Shown: positions 1 to 12,844, numbered from the stretch's first letter. The stretch is DNA of 64,000 nucleotides from Streptomyces kurssanovii (GCF_014649695.1 NZ_BMTN01000010.1:144953-208952); one strand, 5' to 3'. Made by a program: numbers and translations. Notes: generated by a model not told the origin, from the sequence alone.

Positions 1-328
1 CCGTCAGGCGCACACAAAGTTCATGGGTACCAAAACTGCAACTACGCCACCGTAGCACGCCGAGGCGGGGAAGTCGTGGATCAGACACGCCCGATGATCG
101 TCACGTTCCCCTGACCACCGTCTTCGGACACGGTCCGCAGGCCGCAGTGGGCGTCCGTCCGGTCCGGTTCCGTGGCGCAGCTTGATCATGATCTCCGTCC
201 CGGTTGCTCCGAGCGGGTGACCCGGCGCGACCGTCCAACTCCCTGCACGGGGCGCCGCGTTACGTTCGCAGCACACTCCCGTCCGGCAACCTCCGGGGGC
301 GAGGGACCGGCCTTGAGGGCCGGGGGTG
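1..328. other. No supportable gene; intergenic or gene-edge DNA
   Basis: No reading frame here has a convincing start, ribosome binding site and protein pattern. A 61-codon minus-strand frame (4-189) starts at an ATG but has only a GGAG placed about 2 nt from it and an unrecognisable product. A small hairpin lies at 307-323 next to the stop of the following gene. Confidence 0.5.
307..323 (-). terminator. Short hairpin after the PPOX-fold gene
   Basis: CCGGCC at 307-312 pairs with GGCCGG at 318-323 around a 5-nt loop, six bases past the minus-strand stop at 329. The stem is short, so it is a weak terminator candidate. Confidence 0.35.
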
Positions 329-802
329 TCAGCGGCGCCGCCGGGTGCGGACCGGCCGGCCAGGACCCCAGTGCCGTACGACCAGTTCGTCACCCTCGAC
401 GGACGTCCGCACCACCTCGGCCAGCTCGACCCTGAACAGGTGGTACGGCTCCGGCGGCTTCACGTCGTCGGTGAATCCGGCCTTCTCCGCCGGCTCGGTG
501 ACCTCGAGCGCGCGCCCCGAGATCCTCACGTCGCCACCGTCCATCGAGTCGTCGACCCCCGGGTTCGTGTGCAGCGCGAACCGTGGATCACGCAGCAGGT
601 CCTGCGCCTTGCGGGAGCCGTGCATCATGCCGAGCCACAGCTCACCGAAACGGAAGGTGACCTCCAGACCCGTCAGCCGCGGCGAACCGTCCTTGCGCAG
701 GGTCGCCAGAACGTGATGCCGGTACTTCTCGAAGCGGTGCTGTACGGACTCGGCGAACTCGGGCTCCGCCGTCACGAAGGCGGCCCAGCTGGATTGCGTC
801 AT
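329..802 (-). CDS. Pyridoxamine 5'-phosphate oxidase-fold (split-barrel flavoprotein) family protein
   Basis: 157 aa, read from the ATG at 802, which follows a GAGG at good distance; an upstream in-frame ATG at 946 would add a Pro/Arg-rich stretch without a binding site. The segments HHVLATLRKDGSPRLTGLEV and LWLGMMHGSRKAQDLLRDPR are typical of actinobacterial PPOX-like split-barrel proteins, which bind FMN, F420 or haem and act on small molecules; the substrate cannot be read from sequence. The C-terminal part (PYHLFRVELAEVVRT) completes the barrel, followed by a basic RTRRRR tail. The gene is divergent from the small barrel protein at 961, so the 158 bp between them should hold both promoters. 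Confidence 0.8.
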   Translation of the reverse strand: MTQSSWAAFVTAEPEFAESVQHRFEKYRHHVLATLRKDGSPRLTGLEVTFRFGELWLGMMHGSRKAQDLLRDPRFALHTNPGVDDSMDGGDVRISGRALEVTEPAEKAGFTDDVKPPEPYHLFRVELAEVVRTSVEGDELVVRHWGPGRPVRTRRRR

Positions 803-960
803 GACCTCATCGAACACCGGAATGCGGTCAGCTTCTGTCTGATTTTCCCTGTGTTCGCGGAGAGTGGCCGGGGCGGACCCGCCGTGCTGTGCTGGAAGGG
901 GTACAGGCCGCCGACGGGGCGGCGGGGGCGGCATCGGGCCCCGCACCGAGGAGACGAGCG

Positions 961-1248
961 ATGGCCATCTTCATGCGCGCCGTCCTGCCGGACGTGACCA
1001 CCGAGCAGTACGAAGCGCTCAACGAGGACCTGCGCAACCAACCGGGCGACATCTTCGCCGGCTGCCTCGCCCATGTCTGCGTCCCGACCGGCACAGGACT
1101 GGAGATCTACGACCTGTGGGAGTCAGAGGAGGCGATGAACAAGTTCGCCACGTCGATGATGCCCGTGGCGGAACGCAGGGGCATGACCGCCGTCTCCGGC
1201 GGGCCACAGGTCATGCCGGTGCACCGGTACTGGTTCCCGGGGCAGTAG
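961..1248 (+). CDS. Small dimeric alpha/beta-barrel (ABM-like) protein
   Basis: 95 aa from an ATG preceded by GAGGAG at 7-8 nt. The pattern of beta strands MAIFMRAVLPDVT, CLAHVCVPTGTGLEIYDLW and QVMPVHRYWF, with a helix EQYEALNEDL, fits the single ferredoxin-like domain of the dimeric alpha/beta-barrel superfamily (antibiotic-biosynthesis-monooxygenase-like or stress-induced barrel proteins). Such proteins usually dimerise and bind a small ligand. No catalytic residue can be assigned. The upstream in-frame ATG at 889 lacks a binding site. It is divergent from the PPOX-fold gene and convergent with the VWA gene, with only 8 nt between stops. Confidence 0.7.
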   Translation: MAIFMRAVLPDVTTEQYEALNEDLRNQPGDIFAGCLAHVCVPTGTGLEIYDLWESEEAMNKFATSMMPVAERRGMTAVSGGPQVMPVHRYWFPGQ

Positions 1249-1256
1249 GGGGGACC

Positions 1257-1973
1257 TCACCGGACGATGCCCTGGGCGCGGGCGGCCGCCAGCCACTGCG
1301 GGAACTCGGCCACCAGCCGGTCGTACAGCTCCGCGTCCGGGACCTGCCGCGGATCGAGCCCCGCGTGGAAGAAGCCCGCGTTGTCGACAGGGCGCTTGGC
1401 GGGGACCGCGAGCTCGTCGAGCTTGCGCAGGAAGTCGAACTGCGAGCTCCGCTTGTTGCCGAAGCCGACGAACTGCCAGAACAGCGGAAGCTTCGCGGCC
1501 TTGCAGAGATAGCGCTCGGCGGCGAGCTTGTTGATGGGCCCACCGTCCGTCTGGAAGACGACGAGCGCCGGGTCGGTCGACCCGCTGTCCATGTAGTGGT
1601 CCAGGACGGCGTCCATGGCCAGGTGATAGCTGGTCTTCCCCATGTGCCCGAGACCGGCGACGATCTCGTCTATCCGGCCGTGGTGGTTCTCCAGAGCGAT
1701 GTCGGTGACCGCGTCGACGTCCGTGGAGAAGAACACGACGGGCACGGTGCCGTCGTCGTCGAGATGCGCCGACAACCCGAGAACCCGGTCCGCGAGGGCC
1801 TGGACGCTGCCGTCCTTGTAGTAGTCCTTCATCGACCCCGAATAGTCGACGACGAGATAGACGGCGGCGCGTTGCCCGTGCATGCCGTGCTTCTGGAGGG
1901 AGACGCCCGCGGTCTTGTAGAGGCTGACGAGCGCGGGAGCGCGCTGCTCGAGCTTCTGGAGGCTGACGGGCAT
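1257..1973 (-). CDS. TerF-like cytoplasmic VWA-domain protein
   Basis: 238 aa, ATG at 1973 with ACGGAG upstream. The VWA fold fills the protein. The MIDAS metal site is D43-Y-S45-G-S47, with further conserved parts FFSTDVDAVTDIAL and VVFQTDGGPIN. The C-terminal half, including FWQFVGFG and VDNAGFFHAG, matches the VWA domain fused or associated with TerD-type stress proteins (vWA-TerF-like). There is no signal peptide or membrane segment, so it acts in the cytoplasm, probably as a metal-dependent protein-interaction module. No terD homologue lies next to it, so any link to tellurite or stress response is family inference only. Confidence 0.8.
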   Translation of the reverse strand: MPVSLQKLEQRAPALVSLYKTAGVSLQKHGMHGQRAAVYLVVDYSGSMKDYYKDGSVQALADRVLGLSAHLDDDGTVPVVFFSTDVDAVTDIALENHHGRIDEIVAGLGHMGKTSYHLAMDAVLDHYMDSGSTDPALVVFQTDGGPINKLAAERYLCKAAKLPLFWQFVGFGNKRSSQFDFLRKLDELAVPAKRPVDNAGFFHAGLDPRQVPDAELYDRLVAEFPQWLAAARAQGIVR

Positions 1974-2667
1974 GCGGGCTCCGTTTCGTCGATGCGGATG
2001 CCCTGACAATATCCGCCCCTGCGGGGCGAGTTCCGCACCCCGCCCCTTCCCGCTGCACCGATGTGCGGCTCCGCCGCGTGGCGGGCTCCGCCCGGACCCG
2101 TCCACCGGGTCCGGGCTCTGCCCGGACCCGGCACCGCGCTTCGCGCGGTGTTTCGGGGGCTCCGCCCCCGGACCCCCGCGCCTCGATCTCCCCCTACGGC
2201 CTGGCGGCCGTGGGAGGTGCCTCCAGCGAGGCCGACTTTGTCAGCCCGCCCGGCGATTGAGGGCACCGCGCGGAGCGCGGTACGCCGCCCGCAGGATGGT
2301 ACGGGGTCCGGGGCTTGCCCCGGTTTCGGGAAGGGGCGGGGAGGGGAAACGGCCCCGCGCAGCGGCATTTCAGGCCCGCCGGCGTTTCAGGCACGGCCGA
2401 AAGACCGGACGGATCCGGGCAGAGCCCGGTTCGGGGAGTGTGGGTCCCCACGGCCGCCAGGCCGGAGGGGACGTCAGGGGACAGGCCCGCGCAGCCGCCC
2501 GCACACACCACGGCGCCTGCCATGGTCCGGTCGGGGACAGGCAGGCGCCGTGTTCAGTTCCGCACGCCGTTGTACGGGACGTTTCTGTGGGGCGGACCGT
2601 CGGCGCACGGTCCGCGGGCCGGACCGGTCGGACCGACAGCCCTCTCGGACCGCCGGACCACCGGCCG
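1974..2667. repeat. Intergenic block with dispersed GC-rich repeat, copy A
   Basis: 694 bp without a gene between gltD and the VWA gene. From about 2041 to 2475 it is a mosaic of hairpin-forming modules also found at 18.7, 23.3 and 46.4 kb. Positions 2041-2101 match 18688-18748 at 60 of 61 bases; 2300-2366 match 46443-46509 at 66 of 67; 2231-2262 match the reverse complement of 23326-23357 at 30 of 32. Many modules are short inverted repeats such as CGGGGGCTCCGCCCCCG. No coding frame with streptomycete codon use was found. Two further hairpins (2509-2552 and 2592-2615) probably end gltBD transcription. Confidence 0.75.
2509..2552 (-). terminator. Inverted repeat downstream of gltD
   Basis: CACGGCGCCTGCC at 2509-2521 is perfectly complementary to 2540-2552 (13 bp stem, 18-nt loop). 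It lies about 115 bp past the gltD stop. A second stem of 9 bp (2592-2600 with 2607-2615) is closer to the stop. Either or both could end the gltBD message. Confidence 0.5.
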
Positions 2668-4120
2668 TCAGACGGTCAGCGCGCGGTCCGTCGGCCGGAT
2701 CGGCGCCGGCAGCGCACTCGCGCCCGTCAGGTAGCGGTCCACGCCGCGCGCCGCCGAGCGGCCCTCGGCGATCGCCCACACGATCAGCGACTGGCCGCGG
2801 CCGGCGTCGCCCGCGACGAAGACACCGTCGACGTTCGTCGCGAAGTCCGCGTCACGCGCCACGTTGCCGCGGTCGTCGAGGTCGAGGCCGAACTGCTCGA
2901 CCATGCCGTTGGAGCGGTCGATGCCGGTGAAGCCCATCGCCAGGGTGACCAGCTGTGCCGGGATCCTGCGCTCCGTGCCGGGCTTCTGCTCCAGCTTGCC
3001 GTCCTTGAACTCCACCTCGACGAGGTGCAGTGCCTGGACGTTGCCGTCCTCGTCGCCCTCGAAGTGGGTGGTGGAGACGGAGTAGACCCGCTCGCCGCCC
3101 TCCTCGTGCGCGGAGGTGACCTTGTAGAGCATCGGGAAGGTCGGCCACGGCTGGTTCGCGTTCCGCTCCTCGCCCGGGCGCGGCATGATCTCCAGCTGGG
3201 TGACGGACGCCGCGCCCTGCCGGTGGGCGGTGCCCACGCAGTCCGCGCCGGTGTCGCCGCCGCCGATGACGACGACGTGCTTGCCCTCCGCGGTGATGGG
3301 GGGTGCCACGAAGTCGCCCTCCTGCACCTTGTTGGCGAGCGGCAGGTACTCCATGGCGAAGTGGATGCCGTTCAGCTCACGGCCCGGCACGGGAAGGTCG
3401 CGCGAGACGGTGGAGCCGGCCGCGACGACGACCGCGTCGTAGCGGCGGCGCAGCGCGTCGGCCGGCATGTCCTTGCCGATCTCGACCTCGGTGCGGAACT
3501 TGGTGCCTTCCGCGCGCATCTGCTCGATGCGGCGGTTGATGTGCACCTTCTCCATCTTGAACTCGGGGATGCCGTAGCGCAGGAGGCCGCCGATGCGGTC
3601 GGCGCGCTCGTACACGACGACCGTGTGGCCGGCCCGGGTCAGCTGCTGCGCGGCGGCGAGCCCGGCCGGGCCGGAGCCGATGACGGCGACGGTCTTGCCG
3701 GAGAGGCGCTCCGGCGGCTGCGGGGTGACGTCGCCGGAGTCCCACGCCTTGTCGATGATGGAGACTTCGACGTTCTTGATGGTGACGGCGGGCTGGTTGA
3801 TGCCGAGCACACACGCCGCTTCACAGGGTGCCGGGCACAGACGGCCGGTGAACTCCGGGAAGTTGTTGGTGGCGTGCAGCCGCTCGGAGGCGGCGCCCCA
3901 GTCCTCGCGGTAGGCGTAGTCGTTCCACTCGGGAATGAGGTTCCCGAGCGGGCAGCCGTTGTGGCAGAACGGGATGCCGCAGTCCATGCAGCGGCCGGCC
4001 TGCTTGCTGATGATCGGCAGCAGGGAGCCGGGGACGTAGACCTCGTTCCAGTCCTTGACGCGTTCCTCGACGGGGCGGGTCTCGGCGACCTCGCGCCCGG
4101 TGGTCAGGAAGCCCTTGGGG

Positions 4121-4128
<8 letters not shown>
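2668..4128 (-). CDS. gltD: Glutamate synthase (NADPH) small subunit
   Basis: 486 aa, the usual GltD length. It moves electrons from NADPH through FAD and iron-sulfur clusters to the large subunit, which makes two glutamates from glutamine and 2-oxoglutarate. The N-terminal Cys motifs are C47-x2-C50-x4-C55-x3-C59 and C98-x3-C102-x3-C106 (4Fe-4S ligands). The FAD-binding fingerprint [15 protein letters not shown] starts near residue 149 and the NADPH-binding [12 protein letters not shown] near 290. The C-terminal [17 protein letters not shown] closes the FAD site. The ATG lies inside the end of gltB (8-nt overlap), which implies translational coupling and an equimolar complex. Confidence 0.97.
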
Positions 4129-8707
<4,579 letters not shown>

Positions 8708-8769
8708 CGGCTCTCCCGTCGTCGTCGTGGCATGTGCAGTGCCGAGGGACGACGTTGGCCCTCCGCGAA

Positions 8770-8785
8770 ATTTCGTGCAGGTTAC
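8770..8785 (-). promoter_or_regulatory. Candidate GlnR box upstream of gltB
   Basis: Read on the minus strand the sequence is GTAAC-CTGCAC-GAAAT, which fits the known actinobacterial GlnR pattern gTnAC-n6-GaAAc. It lies 63-78 bp upstream of the gltB ATG. Only one pair of half sites is evident, while strong GlnR targets usually have two. The match is seen directly; binding is inference. Confidence 0.45.
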
Positions 8786-9064
8786 ATGATGGAGGGCTTC
8801 TCGAGAAGCGGATAGCTCATTCCAGCATGCGGACACCGCCTCTGGCGGTGAAGGTGGGTCACAACGGACAGATCGGTATCCGGAGGACTCTCGCAGAGCA
8901 GGCCTCATTGCCCACAGCGTTTTCGGCTAATGCCCGGGGATTGCGGATTCGAAACCACCGAGTAACGGCTACTTATGTCGTGCCATGCATAGTGTCTCAC
9001 CCCTGGGCGCCTTCGCGGCAGGACGTACGTCACAGGGTGCGGGACGCGGACCCAAAACGCGAAC

Positions 9065-9091
9065 GCACCGGCTCCCCGTGGGAGCCGGTGC
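9065..9091 (-). terminator. Terminator of the VIT1-type gene
   Basis: A perfect 12-bp stem (9065-9076 with 9080-9091) and 3-nt loop lies 26 bp past the stop of the minus-strand transporter gene. Confidence 0.75.
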
Positions 9092-9116
9092 GGTGACGAG
9101 GCCGAGCCCGGCGGCG

Positions 9117-9845
9117 TCAGACGGCGGTCCCGATGAGCGTGCCGAGGCCGTACGTGAGCGCGGCCGCCGTGCCGCCGAGCGCGAGCTGGCGCATGCCGCT
9201 GAACCACCAGCTGCGGGCCGTGACCTTCGCCACCAGGGCGCCGCACGCGAACAGGCCGACCAGCGCCAGCAGCACTGCGGGCCACAGCGTGCTCGCGCCG
9301 AGGAGGTAGGGCAGCACCGGCAGCATCGCTCCCAGCGCGAACGAACCGAACGAGGACACGGCGGCGACGAGCGGCGAGGGCAGGTCGTCCGGGTCGATGC
9401 CCAGCTCCTCGCGGGCATGGATCTCGAGGGCCTGCTCGGGGTCCTTGGACAGCTGCATCGCCACTTCGCGGGCGAGCGCCGGCTGCACACCGCGGGCCAC
9501 GTACAGAGCGGCCAGCTCTTCCATCTCGTCGACCGGATGCTTGCGCAACTCCCTGCGCTCGACGTCCAGTTCGGCCTCGACGAGCTCACGCTGGGACGCG
9601 ACGGAGGTGTACTCGCCGGCCGCCATGGAGAAGGCGCCGGCGGCGAGTCCGGCAAGTCCCGCGATGACGACGGTCTGCTGGGAGACCGCCCCACCGGCGA
9701 CGCCGGTCATCAGCGCGAGGTTGGAGACCAGTCCGTCCATCGCACCGAACACCGCCGGACGCAGCCAACCACCGTTCACGTCGCGATGCGTGTGGTTGTC
9801 GCGGTGCGCCTCGTGCAGCGTGGCTTCGGTCTCGATGATGGACAC
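9117..9845 (-). CDS. VIT1/CCC1 family iron/manganese transporter
   Basis: 242 aa, read from the GTG at 9845, which has GGGGAGAG just upstream; the frame stays open to 9935 without a binding site. The N-terminal half carries the VIT1 signature FGAMDGLVSNLALMTGVAGG and AAGAFSMAAGEYTSV, followed by a charged cytoplasmic segment (ELVEAELDVERRELRKHP). Three C-terminal membrane helices follow (about 165-240: FGSFALGAMLPVLPYLL, WPAVLLALVGLFACGAL, LALGGTAAALTYGLG), giving the usual five-helix topology. The family exports Fe2+ or Mn2+ from the cytosol, usually in exchange for protons. The upstream region has a degenerate iron-box-like stretch, so iron control is possible but unproven. Confidence 0.88.
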   Translation of the reverse strand: MSIIETEATLHEAHRDNHTHRDVNGGWLRPAVFGAMDGLVSNLALMTGVAGGAVSQQTVVIAGLAGLAAGAFSMAAGEYTSVASQRELVEAELDVERRELRKHPVDEMEELAALYVARGVQPALAREVAMQLSKDPEQALEIHAREELGIDPDDLPSPLVAAVSSFGSFALGAMLPVLPYLLGASTLWPAVLLALVGLFACGALVAKVTARSWWFSGMRQLALGGTAAALTYGLGTLIGTAV

Positions 9846-9920
9846 AGCTCTCCCCTTCCTCCGGCAGCGGCCCGGTCGGCCCCGCCCCCCTCGACGCCCT
9901 CGAAGATACGCCGGATGTAA

Positions 9921-9955
9921 GGGTCGTACCAGCAAGGCAGGCTTTACTTACCTAG
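9921..9955 (-). promoter_or_regulatory. Possible degenerate iron-regulator box
   Basis: On the minus strand this area reads CTAGGTAAGTAAAGCCTG, with TAGGTAAG and GGCTTTACTTACC-like elements that resemble half of the DmdR/IdeR consensus TTAGGTTAGGCTCACCTAA. Several positions differ. It lies about 75-110 bp upstream of the VIT1-type start, and also upstream of the divergent operon at 10062. Confidence 0.25.
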
Positions 9956-10061
9956 CGGGGAGACTGGGCGATGCGGGTGACAGAAACGTTCCTTCGACTC
10001 ATCGCGGGCGGCTCGTGGCACAGATCGAGAAACAAGGCTCGCGCGCGCGAAGGGGACCTTC

Positions 10062-11084
10062 ATGGAAGTGCTGGAAGCATCCGGCTCCGGTTCCACCGCC
10101 ACCCTGCTCGACCGGGCCCGCGGAGCACTCCTCGGCCTCGCGGTCGGCGACGCGCTCGGCGCCCCGGCCGAGAACCTGCGGCCCTCCGAGATCCGCCGCC
10201 GCTGGGGCCGCATCGAGGGTTTCGTGAGCGACGACCCGGCGGGCACCGACGACACCGAGTACGCCATCTTCTCCGGTCTGCTGCTCGCCCGCCACGGCTC
10301 CGCGCTGACCGTCGCCCATGTCGAGTCGGCGTGGCACGAGTGGATCGCGGACCTGGACGAAGGGCCGTTCCGCGGGGCGGGGTTCAGCGAGCGCGGCACC
10401 CTGGAGAACCTCCGCAGGGGCCTCGTGGCCCCCATCTCCGCGCAGCACCGCCACGCGTGGAGCGACGGTCTCGCGATGCGGGCCGCCCCCTTCGGCGTCT
10501 TCGCCGCCGGCCGCCCCTCCGAAGCGGCACGGCTGGTGGCCGTCGACGGGAGCGTCAGCCACGACGGCGAGGGCATCTACGGCGGCCGGGCGGTGGCGGC
10601 GGGTGTCGCGGCGGCCATGGGAGGCGCGGGCCCGGCGGGGGTGATCGGCGCGGCCCTGTCCGTCGTCCCCATGGACTCCTGGACGGCCCGCTCCATGCGG
10701 CGTGCGGTCGTCGCCGCCGGACGGACGTACCCCGACATCCTCTCCATGGAACGGGCGGTCCGCTCCGCGGTCGTCATCGGCGGCTATCCGTGGACCGACC
10801 TTGCCCCCGAGGCGGTGGGCCTCGCGTTCGGCGCGTTCGCCGCGGCACGGGGCGACTTCCGTACGTCGGTGCTGACAGCGGTCAACATGGGCCGCGACGC
10901 CGACACCACGGCGGCGGTCGCCGGCGCGCTGGCGGGCGCGGTGTCCGGTTCCGCAGCGATCCCGGAGGAATGGGCGTCGGCCATCGGTCCGGTCCGCGGC
11001 AGTTGCCTCCCCTCCATGCGGGGCTACCACGTCCTGGACATCGCCGATCTGCTGACCCCGGACGACGGGGACGACCCGGTATGA
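10062..11084 (+). CDS. ADP-ribosylglycohydrolase family protein (ARH paralogue 1)
   Basis: 340 aa, ATG with AAGGGGACC upstream; first gene of the seven-gene operon. Family members cleave N- or O-glycosidic bonds to ADP-ribose (DraG/ARH1/ARH3) or related ribosyl compounds using two metal ions. The family start ARGALLGLAVGDALGAP (residues 19-35) is present. Metal ligands are T62-D63-D64-T65 and, at the C-terminal helix, R278-D279-A280-D281-T282 in NMGRDADTTAAVAGAL. All expected metal residues are intact, so this should be an active hydrolase. The next gene starts within its stop codon (ATGA). Substrate is unknown; no DraT-type transferase or nitrogenase gene is near, so a DraG role is unlikely. 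Confidence 0.88.
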   Translation: MEVLEASGSGSTATLLDRARGALLGLAVGDALGAPAENLRPSEIRRRWGRIEGFVSDDPAGTDDTEYAIFSGLLLARHGSALTVAHVESAWHEWIADLDEGPFRGAGFSERGTLENLRRGLVAPISAQHRHAWSDGLAMRAAPFGVFAAGRPSEAARLVAVDGSVSHDGEGIYGGRAVAAGVAAAMGGAGPAGVIGAALSVVPMDSWTARSMRRAVVAAGRTYPDILSMERAVRSAVVIGGYPWTDLAPEAVGLAFGAFAAARGDFRTSVLTAVNMGRDADTTAAVAGALAGAVSGSAAIPEEWASAIGPVRGSCLPSMRGYHVLDIADLLTPDDGDDPV

Positions 11085-12787
11085 CCCCCGACCCGGACGC
11101 CCCCGCCCCCGCCCCCGACTCCGACCCCGCGAAGGACGGTCCTTCGCCCGCCGCCGAAGCCACGAGCCCGGCAGAGGGCGCCGCCGGCCGGGTCCACATC
11201 CACGAAGCCGTGAGCTCTGGTACGTCGCCCGCGACGGAGCCCACTGGCCGGACCTGGGGCGCGGCCGACCTGGTCCACGTCCGCAACACCTCGACGGCCG
11301 GTGCCTCGCCGGCCGCCGAAGCCACGTACCCGACGCAGGACACCACCGACCTGGTCCGCGCCCACGCCACCGCGACGGCCGGGCCCCCGGACGCCGCCGG
11401 AAGCGCGAGCCGGATGCGCCGCACCGACGTGGTGCTCGTCCGCGACACCACGACCGGCAGGCCGCCGGCCGCGGCGGCGCACACCTTCATGACGGCGCCC
11501 GCCCCGCACGCTCCGGCCGCCGCCCTCGGCGTCCGGCCCTCCGGCGAGACGGGCCATACGCGCGGCACCTCCCTCGGCACGCCCGCACCGAAGTACACAC
11601 GGCCCGGCGGGCGCCCGGCGCGCAGGCCGGAGCACCCCGCGCCGGACGGGCCGCGCCGGATCGAGGGCCTCCTGCTGGGGCTCGCCGCAGGTGACGCCGC
11701 CGGATGGCCGGCCGCACGGCACCGTGCCGCCCGGATGCCCGAGTGGACCCGGCGTCTGACCCGCGAACTCGACACCTTCGCCGAGCAGAACGCCACGACC
11801 ACCTTGCCCGTCCCCATCGCGCTCAATCAGCCGCCGGAGCCTCTCCGGCTCGGCCCCTCCGACGACGCAGAGTGGGCGGCGTTCGCCGCCGGGACCGTGC
11901 TCACCGCCGCGGGGCAGCTCTTCCGCGGTCTCGCCCCGGAACGCCGCATGCGGGCCGCGATCGACGTCGCCTGGAACGCCCTCGCGGGCCAGGTCGCCGC
12001 AGCCGCAGAGCGCGCTCCCGAGGTCGAGTCCGCCGTTCTGCCGCTGCGCGCCCGTATCTCCGTGCGCGCCGGACTCGGCAACCTGGCCACCGGTCTGCGC
12101 CCTCCCGCCACCGGTCACGACAACCCGCACTACTTCGACGACGCCGCCTGTGTGCGCGCCGCCGTGCTCGCCGTCGTCCATCCGGGCGACCCGGCCGCCG
12201 CGGCCGTGCTGGCCGAGTTCGACGCCCGGTACACACAGGACGGCGACGGGGTCCACGGCGCCCGCGCCATGGCCGCCGCCGTCGCCTCGGCACTCGGCGG
12301 CGCGGACGTGGACGCGGCCGTCGACGCGGCGCTCGCCCAGCTCCCGGAGGCGACGGAGATCGGCCGCAACGCGCACCACGCGGTCGGGCTCGCCCGCGAC
12401 GCGTCGGGCGCCTTCGAGCTGGTACCACTGCTCGAGCACCAGATCGTCGACCATGTCTACAGCTACGGCATCGCCGCCGCGGAGACCGTCCCGGTCGCGC
12501 TCGCCGTCGCCGTCGCCGCGCGCGGCAAGGTCGCGGAGGCCGTGCCCGCGGCCGTCTGCCTCTCCCGCGTCGCCGACTCGGCGCCGGCCCTCGCGGGGGC
12601 ACTGACCGGGGCGCTCGGCGGCGGCACTTCCGTGCCCGCCACCTGGCGGGACGCCTGCCGCACACTGGCCGGCTGCGCACTGCCCCGTCTCGCGGGGACG
12701 GACCTCGTCGAGCTCGCCGCCCTGCTGGAAACGGCGCTCCGCCCGCCGGGAGGACTGCCGCTGGGTGCCGCCTCGCCCACCGGGTAG
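11081..12787 (+). CDS. ADP-ribosylglycohydrolase-like protein with long disordered N-terminus and degraded metal site (ARH paralogue 2)
   Basis: 568 aa; ATG overlaps the previous stop by 4 nt. Residues 1-190 are Ala/Pro/Thr-rich and hold about four imperfect copies of a 26-27-residue unit (cores GRVHIHEAVSSG, DLVHVRNTSTAG, DLVRAHATATAG, DVVLVRDTTTG). The ARH-like domain begins at RIEGLLLGLAAGDAAG near 193. The N-terminal metal site reads S260-D261-D262-A263 rather than T-D-D-T. The C-terminal site reads S495-R-V497-A-D499-S in place of G-R-D-A-D-T, so one metal aspartate is replaced by valine. It may be a non-catalytic partner or have altered chemistry. The frame extends upstream to 9971 but that part is a shadow of paralogue 1. 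Confidence 0.8.
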   Translation: MTPDPDAPAPAPDSDPAKDGPSPAAEATSPAEGAAGRVHIHEAVSSGTSPATEPTGRTWGAADLVHVRNTSTAGASPAAEATYPTQDTTDLVRAHATATAGPPDAAGSASRMRRTDVVLVRDTTTGRPPAAAAHTFMTAPAPHAPAAALGVRPSGETGHTRGTSLGTPAPKYTRPGGRPARRPEHPAPDGPRRIEGLLLGLAAGDAAGWPAARHRAARMPEWTRRLTRELDTFAEQNATTTLPVPIALNQPPEPLRLGPSDDAEWAAFAAGTVLTAAGQLFRGLAPERRMRAAIDVAWNALAGQVAAAAERAPEVESAVLPLRARISVRAGLGNLATGLRPPATGHDNPHYFDDAACVRAAVLAVVHPGDPAAAAVLAEFDARYTQDGDGVHGARAMAAAVASALGGADVDAAVDAALAQLPEATEIGRNAHHAVGLARDASGAFELVPLLEHQIVDHVYSYGIAAAETVPVALAVAVAARGKVAEAVPAAVCLSRVADSAPALAGALTGALGGGTSVPATWRDACRTLAGCALPRLAGTDLVELAALLETALRPPGGLPLGAASPTG

Positions 12788-12844
12788 CCGAAACCCCGGC
12801 GCGAGGTCCGCCGTTGCCGGCCACCCCAGGGGGACAATTCCGAC

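Larger units (their letters stand above)
8708..9116. other. gltB upstream region
   Basis: 409 bp without a gene between gltB and the VIT1-type transporter, both on the minus strand. It holds the GlnR-like site (8770-8785), presumably the gltB promoter, and the transporter's terminator hairpin (9065-9091). The rest, including a less GC-rich stretch at 8925-9000, has no recognisable coding frame. Confidence 0.55.

Noticed and set aside
4-189. 61-codon minus-strand frame at the window start
   Set aside because: No proper ribosome binding site, atypical composition and no recognisable pattern.
9971-11080. N-terminal extension of ARH paralogue 2 to 9971
   Set aside because: It is another frame of paralogue 1; the ATG at 11081 overlapping the previous stop is the natural start.
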